Positions 53,158 through 61,706 of a DNA stretch of 64,000 bases are shown here, piece by piece (position 1 is the first letter of the stretch; the number at the start of each line of letters is the position of its first letter). This DNA comes from Auxenochlorella pyrenoidosa (Eukaryota; Chlorophyta; Trebouxiophyceae; Chlorellales; Chlorellaceae): contig KQ482066.1 of the NCBI GenBank assembly GCA_001430745.1, positions 1,239,698 to 1,303,697 on the forward strand. Direction: 5' to 3'. Both the position numbers and the translations under genes were made by a program. The notes under the pieces are model-generated. The model had not been told where the DNA came from. It saw only the letters and a program-made list of their open reading frames with translations, and searched no databases.

Positions 53158-55714
53158 ATGGCCCGCGCTGCGCTGCTTGGCGCCCTCTGCGCGCTGCTTT
53201 TTGCAGCCGCAGTCTCGGCCAAGGGCCCCACGGTCACGAACAAGGTGACGGACCCTGCGATCTCCTGCTGATGTCCACCGCCGCCACCCATCGAGCTGTA
53301 CTTGCTTGCCGTACCTCGCACTGTGGCCGCCCACTTGAGACTCTTGCTGGGCAGAGCCTGTTCGTCAGACTGTGCAGTTTGTCTGAGGGGCCGTAGCACG
53401 ACAACCATCACATGCCTGGTTGTCTGCTGCTGGTGCCCCCGCTGCTGCCTGGTGCCCGCTGCTTGCACCGCCTCCGACCGAGGTTCCAGCCAAGCTGTCC
53501 TGACACCGCCTGTGCACCCAGCCGGCTGCAGGTGTTTTTCGACATTGAGATTGACGGCAAGCCGGCGGGCCGCGTTGTGATGGGCCTCTACGGCAAGACT
53601 GTGCCCAAGACTGTGGAGAACTTCCGGTGCGAAGAAGTGGGGCGCATTGTGTTCTGGCAGACGCGTACAGGAGCCGTGAACGCACGGCCTGTGCCTTGCA
53701 CGAGTGCGCCGACTGCTGTGCTGCACTCTGTGCCGGCTTTCTGCGCTCGCGCGCCCGGTCCACAACGCACCAAGCGCATGCCCCTGGCGGCCCCCACCCC
53801 AGCCCACCCCCCCAACCACCACCACCCCACTCCCCCTCACCCCCAATCCCCCCCTGCCCCCCACGCAGCGCGCTGTGCACCGGCGAGAAGGGCGTGGGCA
53901 AGAGCGGCGTGCCCCTGCACTACAAGGGGTCTGTCTTCCACCGCGTCATGTGAGCCCAACCAGCCGGGGCTGGCCTCAGCAGCTTCAGCCGTGTGGTGCT
54001 CAGCAGCGATGCTGTGTGCCCATGTTGGACTGCCATCGCAGCGTGCAAGCCCAGCCCGCCCCGAAGCGGGAGGAAGGCAGGCGGCAGATTTTGCATGAAA
54101 ACGGAGGGAAAGAGGGCAGCGGCATGAGGAACCTGCGCACTGAGCCGCCCCTCCTTCGCGGCGGTGCTGCAATGCACTCACCACAGCAGCACCCACCTGA
54201 CTGCTGACGCCAGCCAGCTGTCCTGTGAACCCTCCCATGCAGCCCCCAGTTCATGCTTCAGGGCGGCGACTTCACTCGGTGAGCACAACCACCGGGTGCA
54301 GGGGTGCTGGGCGCGCCTCCCGCGTTTGACCTGTTTGTTGACCGGCCACCCTCAGCCGGCGTAGCGCCCGCCCGGCGGCTGCCGATGCCTTTTTGTGCGT
54401 GGCCTGCCAACCCCTGTTCTGCTGGCCATGCGTCACTGTGCACGCCGCACGCCGCTGAGGCTTCCCGCGACTGTTTGGGATGCTGCAGGGGCGACGGCAC
54501 CGGCGGCGAGTCCATCTACGGCGAGAAGTTTGCTGACGAGAACTTCAAGTGGGTGCTAGGCCGGGAGGCCCTTGCCTGGCGCAGCGTGCCGGCTGCGCAC
54601 GTGGTCGCGCCCTGTGCCCGGCCGCGAAATGGGCGTTTTCCATTTCGGTTTGCGCCTGCAAAGCTTGTGGCGCCCGGCGTGGCAGGCGCTCAGCCCGCCC
54701 CTGCCACTGCGCCCGCTCACCTCCTCACTGCCTGCTAACCCCCCGGTGCTGCCCTGCAGGCTGCGCCACAAGGGCCCCGGCATCCTGTCCATGGCCAACG
54801 CTGGTGAGGGCGCGCAGTGGCGCTTTCTTGAAGCGTGCTGCGGTGCACAGCGCAGGCCGGGTGGCCGTCAGGCGACCGGCATCGTCACACGTGGGCAGCT
54901 CCTTGGCGCCGCGCAGGCGCCGCTCCTCGGCCACGCTCCCTTTATTCCCCACCCCCAACCCCCACAGGCGCCGACACCAACGGCTCCCAGTTCTTCATTA
55001 CGACTGTGAAGACCGCCTGGCTGGTGAGCTGGCCGCTGAGCTGGCGCGGGGCCGCCGCCCGGGCGTCCTCACTTGCACACACCGGGCCTGGCCTGCCAGC
55101 GCCGAGCTCCCCTGCCGGCCCTGGCTGCAGCAGCGCACACCCACGTGCAGGCCAGCCCTGCCGCCGCACAGCCCCTCTCCCCCCATGCGGGAGCGCCCCC
55201 GGCCGGCCCCACCCGCCCCGCTCCGCACATGAGTGCGGCGAGGCGCAGGTGTGTCCCTTGCCTCGCTCAATGTCACACACACACCATCGCCAACCCCACT
55301 ATCCCCTGCCCACCCCTGCAGGACGGGCGCCACGTCGTGTTTGGCCGCGTGATCGAGGGCATGGATGTGGTGTACAAGGTGCGCCGTCGCTGCTGGCCAA
55401 GCAAGGGCCCGGAACGGCGCAGCAGAAGCAGCCCACCCTTGCTGGCCATCCCTGGATGCTGGAAGAAGTGTGGGACGCCGCGGCTGGGACGGTCGCCCGC
55501 ACTTCCCCGCTGCACGGTCGAGAATGTAAGTTGAAACGGGGGCGAGTGGTACTAATAAGCCGTAAGATGCGTCCGCGATCTGCCATGTACGCCCCCCACC
55601 ACCACCCCGCCCCCGCAGGTGGAGGCCGAGGGCAGCCAGAGCGGCAAGACCAAGAGCAAGGTGGTCATCGCCGACAGCGGCGAGCTGCCCATCCAGGAGG
55701 GCGAGGAGCTGTGA
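53158..55714 (+). CDS. secretory-pathway cyclophilin (peptidyl-prolyl cis-trans isomerase, CypB/CYP20-1 type)
   Basis: Nine exons join in phase to 203 aa: 53158-53244, 53532-53626, 53869-53949, 54243-54278, 54489-54548, 54760-54803, 54968-55023, 55322-55378 and 55619-55714. Residues 1-21 are a signal peptide ([20 protein letters not shown], cut before KGP). The cyclophilin core follows: [94 protein letters not shown] and [20 protein letters not shown]. Catalytic positions R86, F91, Q94, W152 and H157 (CypA R55, F60, Q63, W121, H126) are present. It should isomerise prolyl bonds in the ER lumen or along the secretory route. The C-terminus [10 protein letters not shown] is acidic and only loosely like an ER-retrieval tail. 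Confidence 0.95.
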
Positions 55715-56294
55715 AGCCCGCACTGACACGCCTGCCCCGCCCTTCCCAGCGCCTGCCGCCGCAAGCGAGAGTGGCTTTGCGCCGCAGGCACAGCGCCCTG
55801 CGGCTCTGCCAGCGGGAAGAGGGGCCTCATGCAGTGCTGCTGCGGCCCCTTTGTGGAGCACCGGACAAAAACAGTTGTCAGGGCAGTGATGACAGGCATG
55901 GGCATGTATTTGCAAGCTGCAATTTCCTGCCGTTATCTGCACACCGTGACTTCTCGCATGCGTATGCAAGCTTTAACGCAAGCAGCCTGTGTAATACCAC
56001 GAGCAAAATGCTGTGTAAGTGTGTGCATCTGCAGGCAGCGGTGCCTGCTTTCGCATGCATGGGCTATCCTTTCACATCTCTTTGGTGGGAGCATCTGTTG
56101 GAAAGCTGGAGCTTGGTGGCACGGTTGCACACCGCATAACATAAAACATACAGTGACATCATACACGTGCAGTGGCACAAGGCCTGATAAGTCAAAAATA
56201 CAAGTGATAAGTCTTTTACTACAGCTGCTCACCCAGGCCCTGCCGCGATGCTGCCGGCTGCGCTGCTGCACGTACACACATGCGCGTGCCGTAA
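55715..56294. other. convergent intergenic region
   Basis: The 3' UTRs of the cyclophilin gene (+) and the ERI1-type exonuclease gene (-) meet here. It contains a plus-strand TGTAA. No exon is supported. Confidence 0.5.
55990..55994 (+). promoter_or_regulatory. TGTAA poly(A) signal
   Basis: TGTAA in CCTGTGTAATACC lies 276 bases after the cyclophilin stop. A second copy (CTGTGTAAGTG) follows about 20 bases on. Confidence 0.5.
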
Positions 56295-59200
56295 TCAGCG
56301 ACGCCGCTGGCGCCCGCTGCTGACGCTGGCGGCGCCAGGCGGCGCAACCACTTCGTTGGCAAACTTGAAGAAGTCGCAGCCGGCGCCGCCTGTGAAGGGG
56401 GGGGAGCTACGAGCATTCTGTGATTGAGAGAGGCACAGTGAGCGTGCGTGGTGAGCCGGTAAAACCGGCTCGCCCGCCTACCACAGAGTGCACATTTGAG
56501 ATTGTGCTGGTGGGATCACGCCTACAGCATCATCCAGCATTCTTGTCAGCCGTCGAGTGTTCAACATGCAGGCCTGAAGCCTGGCAGGGACCCTGCCCAG
56601 AGAAAGCCAGGCCAGCCACAGCAGGCATCCCATCACACACGTGCCTGTCATCGTGAAGCGCCCGCAGGACCAAAACTCTCGCCCGTTGTTGGGGCCCGGC
56701 CGCTTCACCGTGCGGCTCTGCAGCGCAGGAAACCAGAGCAGCAGCATATGCGTGGGCCGCAGAGCGCGCTCAGCAGGGCCAGCTTGGGAGCGGTCATACG
56801 TGGGCGCAGGGGTGCCTACAGCTGTGCGCTGTAAAGAGGCATGCATGAAAACAGGCAAAAGCAGCCTGGCGGGTGCTGCCTGCTCCTCAGCTCTTGCAAC
56901 TGTCATAAAAGCACCCACGGCATCCCCGGCTCTCCCTGCCATGCCACTCCACCCGCTGCGTGCCTTGGCGCGTGCTCCACAGAAGCAGCAGCCGTTCCAG
57001 GCGCCGCCCTCGTCAAACACCCGTTTCTTCTTTGGGCCTGCTGCCGGCTGGCCCTGGCCCTTTCCGCCGGCGCTGGAGCCCGAGGCGCCGCTGCCCGCGC
57101 TGCTGCTGGCACCGCGGGTGGCCAGGCCCAGCAGCGTGCCCTGCGGTTAGGGAGCAGGCAAGTGGGAGCATGCTAATCTGTTTCGGGCAAGAAGTCGAAG
57201 AGGGAGTCGAAGGCGCCCGCCTGCCCTCCTCCTTGCCTGCCTGCCTAGCCTTGTGTAGATGTCCACTTTGGGCTGGCCATCCCCCCAGTTGCACCTCCCT
57301 GGGAGCCTGCCCGCGCCTCAGCCCCAGTTCCCCCTGCTGTCCACCTGCTTGAAGCGTCCAGAGGCGTCCAGGTTGCCAAAGGAGCCGGTGATGCCCAGGA
57401 TAATGCCGCCCTGCATGAGCTTCACTGCAAGCCTGCAGCAAGCCGACCGCAGCAAGAGGCAGCATGAGCGCCGTCAGTGTCAGCAGCAGCAGCAGGGGCA
57501 TGAGGACCAGGTTCAGCAGCCCAGAGAACCATCCTCAGCAGTGTGCGCGACGCGCCCGGGAGCGGCGGCACCCACCGCGCCGTGTTGCGCGCGTCGTCGA
57601 TGGCCGAGTGTGCGCGCCCTTCCCAGGCCAGCCCCGCTGCCTCCACGCTGGACCGCAGGTTGCCCCGCCTGCTGCTGTGCTTGAACCACACCGCACTGAG
57701 GTCTATCCACCGCCGCAGGTACTTTGGCTGCTCGATGTTGCGCCACCTGCACGCGCGCGTGCAGCGGGTGTGGCCAGCCTTGGTATGGGCGGCGCCTGCA
57801 GCGCCGCGCGCCCGCCGGGGCAGGGGACGGCCCCGCATGGGCTGCCGCCTCCCCTAGCTGGGCACGTGGCCCCCTCCACCCCAGCTCATGCCCATCCCAG
57901 CACCCTGCGTCGACCCTCCCGTCACTTGGCATGCAAGCGCTCGGGGCCACCTTCACCACTAACAACAGCAGCAGCAGCAACAACAAGACAAGAATGTAAA
58001 TAATTTTTACAAATTAACTCCACTTGCTTGCACTCTGAGGCCATCATCACCTTGAGGTCCCAGTCCCGCCATGTCAGGGGGCTGAACGTGCGCCCCTGCA
58101 CACCAGCGGGCGGGATTTCGTGGGGGCAGTGGGGCTTTGCGCGGCGGAGAGGCAAGCGCGAGGGGTGGAGAACAGGTGGGAAGGCTTGCGGGCTCCAGAC
58201 GTTGGCGCACTGCCACAGCAGTCTTGAGGCGATGCCCCAGCCCGCACAGCCACCAGGGCGCTGCAGCGGGCCGCTTGGGTGCTGCGCAGGCGCCGCACCT
58301 GGCCCAGCAAGCCCTGCTCCCGCAGCCAGGCATCCAGCTGTTCCAGTGCTGTCTTCAGGGGCACGCCGGCATCCACCCTGCAGGAGCCAGTGCAAGGGCA
58401 GAGCAGCCGTGCAATGACCGCCGCTCGCACTCTGGCGCCGCGCAGAGCTCTGCCAGCCCAGCGTGTGGCAGGGCCGAGGCGCGCGAGCAGCACCCCCTGC
58501 CCCGCCGCCTCACTGTGCCTGCGTGATGCCTGTCAGCTGGGTGCAGAAGTCGGTCAGCAGCGGGTGCTGGTCGGGCTTCACGTAGCGCTGCCAGCCGCCG
58601 GGGCGCACGGCGCAGGCAGCCGTATCGACGATGACGCACGACAGCTCGATGATCTCCTGCAATGCGTGTTTTTGTTGACTTTTCAAGAAATATGGACGGG
58701 CACCGCCCTGGCCGGCCTTGCAGGCATGCACGAGGCGCGGTACGGGGCGGCAGGCTGGCGAGGTCGCCGCGGGCGGGGCGCCCGGCTGCCCGCAGCGTGC
58801 AGGGCGGGGGGAGGCCCCCGTGGCGCCTGGCTCACCTGCGGCTGCAGCTGCGCCGCCTTATCTCGGTCACAGGTGGCCTCTATGTCAAGCACAAGCAAAA
58901 AATCAAACAGCTGCTTCAGCCGCCGCGGCTTGCTGGGTGCTGGCTGCCCCGCCGCCGCCTGCGCGGCCTCTGGCTTGGCGGGCGGCAGCGCTGGTGCCGC
59001 ATGCTGTGCGGCTTTTGCCTCTTCGCCTGCTTGCAGCGGTGCGTCTGCTCCTCTCTCTGCTCCTTGACCTCCAGTCGGCGGCTCTGCCGTCAACGCTTCT
59101 TGCTGCTCTGCTCCGATGGGCAATCCAGCTGCCCCTGCTGCCCGCTGCTCTGCATGTGCTGCCTGCTTTGCCTCTGCAGCGGCCACCCCTGTTACATGCT

Positions 59201-59732
59201 GCTGCAGAGGGGCCCTGCCTGCTGCCTGCGGCGCTGGAAGCGCCGAGCCCTGTTGCCCTCGCTGCTGGTTCGCAGGCTGAAGCTGCTGGCACGGGGGCTG
59301 CTCGGCGACTGCCTGAGCAGGTCCCTGCATGAGATGCTGCTGGGCCTGCTGGCATGCAGGCGGCGCCGGATCGTGGTGCTGCCGCCCCTGGTGTGCCTCG
59401 TGTCGTGTCTGCGCCTGTTTCCCATCAAATACTGGTGGGGCCTGCAGCTGTTGCGGCTGCTGCACCCGTGGCTGTGCCTCTGTCGCGTGCGCTGGCTGCT
59501 GTGGTGCTGGCTGCTGTGCCTGCTCCCATGATGGAGGGCCCTGCAGCCTGGACTGCTGCTGCCAGGATGTCTTGTGATTCCAGAGCGTACTGGTCTGTGG
59601 CACGCTGAGCCCTGCTGGTGCCTGCTGCCAGTGCTGCTGTGCCTCGGATCGGCGTGACGAAGGCTGTGGCGGCGCTGCCGCCCAGCACCCAGCTGACGGC
59701 CCAGCAACGCCCGATCGACCTAGCTGCTTCTC

Positions 59733-59772
<40 letters not shown>

Positions 59773-60026
59773 GCTAATTTAGCAGCACATGGCTCGCCGG
59801 CTGCAAGCCCAGGTTTGTTGAAAAACAGGGAACGGACTCCAGGCGGCCCGCCGGCACCACCGCCTGGGCCATTGACTGTGCGGAGCGGCTGCGCCTGGGA
59901 CCGTGGCGACTGCACTGTGACATTGCCCGTGTGCGCTAGGACATTGCCGCAGCTGCCTGGGAGCCCGCTGCCTATCTCAAAGCTGTCGAGCGCTGCAGCG
60001 AAGAGCTCATCATCATCGCTCTCCAT
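56295..60026 (-). CDS. ERI1-type 3'-5' exonuclease (DEDDh) with C-terminal GRF zinc finger
   Basis: Nine exons join in phase to 694 aa: 60026-58836, 58656-58514, 58377-58299, 58095-58028, 57746-57576, 57432-57345, 57140-56964, 56717-56645 and 56389-56295. Residues 1 to about 370 are disordered, rich in Gln/Ala/Pro, with a CAG-encoded polyglutamine run near 59735-59771. The ERI1 exonuclease domain follows: LVLDIEATC (D381, E383), EIIELSCVIVD, FCTQLTGITQAQ, WRDWDLKVMMASECKWRNIE, YLRRWIDLS and HSAIDDARNTARL (H540, D545), the complete DEDDh set. The end is a GRF zinc finger: CFCGARAK, RPGPNNGREFWSCGRF and GCDFFKF, with likely ligands C632, C634, C657 and C668. Animal ERI2 has the same pairing. 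ERI1-type enzymes trim 3' ends of histone mRNA, 5.8S rRNA and small RNAs. Introns 4, 7 and 8 use GC donors. Confidence 0.92.
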
Positions 60027-60258
60027 TGGAAGCAATTGCAGCAGTTCATGAGGTGCGGAAAACGGGCAAAGATGCAGGAGCGAGGCAGAAAGCTGTAGTC
60101 TTTAGAAATCAATAGCCATTGCAACACGACAATTTTCCGATCGGCGATTTTCTCAAGCTTTGAAGCAGAAAACCCTGCTTGAAATTTGGCTGCACCCCTG
60201 TCGCAGTAGCCCTTGCCACCGCCCAAGCACCCCGCTCCTCACATCGCCCCCTTGAACC
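60027..60258. promoter_or_regulatory. short divergent promoter (232 bases)
   Basis: Only 232 bases separate the ERI1-type start at 60026 (-) and the start at 60259 (+). The segment has an AT-rich centre (60090-60170). A bidirectional promoter is likely. Confidence 0.55.
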
Positions 60259-61411
60259 ATGGGGGCCAGCGGTAGCAAGGCAGCAGCGGTGCAGAGGACA
60301 GCCAGTAAGGCAGCGGCAGCAGCAGGGCCGATGGCAGAGTCAGCCGCCGCTGCCGCCGCCAGCGCCGGGGCTGCGGTGCCCTCCAGCATTTCCAACGCAG
60401 GCAAGCGCAGATGCCCTGCCCGCCGTGGATGCTCATCCAGTCATGCAATGCAAGGTCGCTCACCCCCTGCCAAGCCTCACGACTCGCATGTGCAGAGCGG
60501 CAGCGCGCGGCGGCGCTGCAGGCGCGTGCGGCGGCCGACCCCGCCTCACTGCCCGCTGAGCGCGCTGCCGACAACGAGCCCCTCGTACGGTCCATGAACA
60601 AAGTGATGGCCGGGATGCACCAGTACCAGTTCGAGGTCTATCGCAACCCAGAGGTGGGTGCTGCAGCAGCGGGCGCACGCCAGCTGCGGAAGGCGCCTCG
60701 CCGCCCATCCTTTCCTCTTGCGTGCTTGCGACAGCACAGGTGACGCACTCGCACCCCAGCGAGTCCTCCCAGCAGGTTGACAAGCAGTACTCGCTGAAGC
60801 GAAAGAGCAAGGAGGAGCGGGAGGCGGAGCTGGCGGGGCGCCTGGCCTCGCCAGCCCTCAAAGCGCTGCTGGAGGACCATGCCCGGTGGGTGGCGGCAGG
60901 GGCGGGCTGCTTGTGCTTTGCGCATCTGGAGCGTGCTTGTTGGGCAGCGACAGAGGCAGGCTGCTTGCCCTCTGCGTGGCTCCTGCGCGCCTTGCTAATT
61001 GCACCTGCAAAGCACGCTTGGGGCTGAGCAGCGGCAAGGTTGCGCTCTGCTGTTCTGAGCAGCAGCACGAGCAGCCTGCTTGATGAGCATGGGGGCCTCC
61101 TTGCCTGCTTGTGACCCACGCAGGTCGGTCACACGCTGCCCTGCGCAGCCTGCAGGCAGGTTGAACCCGTGAGCGTGATCATGCGCCTGTATTGCACACT
61201 GCCTGACCCAGCGCCGCTCCCATGCACGCCCTCCCTCCCGCGCAGGGCGGTACACGCGGGACGCCAGCTGTCCATCGATGACCTGGCACGGCAGTACGGC
61301 GCAGATCCGGCGGTACTGCGTCACTTCCTGCAGCACAACGCCGGGCCAGTGGTCCGTTCAGAACCCGACGGGCGGCTGGTGGGCAGCTGGCCGGATGCGA
61401 AACACCAGTAA
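60259..61411 (+). CDS. small protein with N-myristoylation motif, NDUFAF4-like C-terminus
   Basis: Four exons join in phase to 203 aa: 60259-60400, 60496-60653, 60740-60885 and 61246-61411. The N-terminus MGASGSKAA fits the N-myristoylation consensus (Gly2, Ser6, Lys7), followed by an Ala-rich region. The middle reads NEPLVRSMNKVMAGMHQYQF and a charged block (SLKRKSKEEREAELAGRL). The C-terminal part, GRQLSIDDLARQYGADPAVL then LRHFLQHNAGPVV, resembles the end of NDUFAF4 (TAEKIMQEYQLEQKDVNSLL), a myristoylated complex I assembly factor. The match is short and from memory, so the identity is tentative. Intron 1 needs a GC donor (CAG|GCAAGC at 60401). The gene is head to head with the ERI1-type gene and convergent with glutathione reductase. 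Confidence 0.7.
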
Positions 61412-61534
61412 GCGCTGGCAGAGTGACTATTCCTCTCCCTCACCTTTTGCATCACCTATTTTGCTCCTGCCCCTTTCAACTGCCCATTTCATTACACATT
61501 GTCTGTTCAGCTTGCCTTGCACAGCGGAAGCATG

Positions 61535-61539
61535 TTACA
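61535..61539 (-). promoter_or_regulatory. TGTAA poly(A) signal for glutathione reductase
   Basis: TTACA on the plus strand reads TGTAA on the minus strand, 168 bases after the proposed glutathione reductase stop. Confidence 0.5.
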
Positions 61540-61685
61540 GCAAGCCAGTAGAAGGGAGGCCGACGAGCAAACAAAGCCGAAAGTGAAATTTCTCAAGTGC
61601 GACAAAAAGAATGCATGCTTGCGGGCCGCCCGTTGCAGGCTGCGTGATCGTGCTCAGCCGGCCAGTCTATACGGCATATTATATG

Positions 61686-61690
61686 TGTAA
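61686..61690 (+). promoter_or_regulatory. TGTAA poly(A) signal for the NDUFAF4-like gene
   Basis: TGTAA in ATATGTGTAAGCAC lies 275 bases after the stop at 61411, inside the 3' end of the opposing gene. Confidence 0.5.
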
Positions 61691-61706
61691 GCACAATGTT
61701 GCCTGC

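Larger units (their letters stand above)
61412..61706. other. overlapping 3' ends of the NDUFAF4-like gene and glutathione reductase
   Basis: Fewer than 300 bases separate the two stops. The plus-strand TGTAA at 61686-61690 lies beyond the minus-strand TGTAA at 61539-61535, so the two transcripts should overlap by about 150 bases if both signals are used. Confidence 0.5.
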
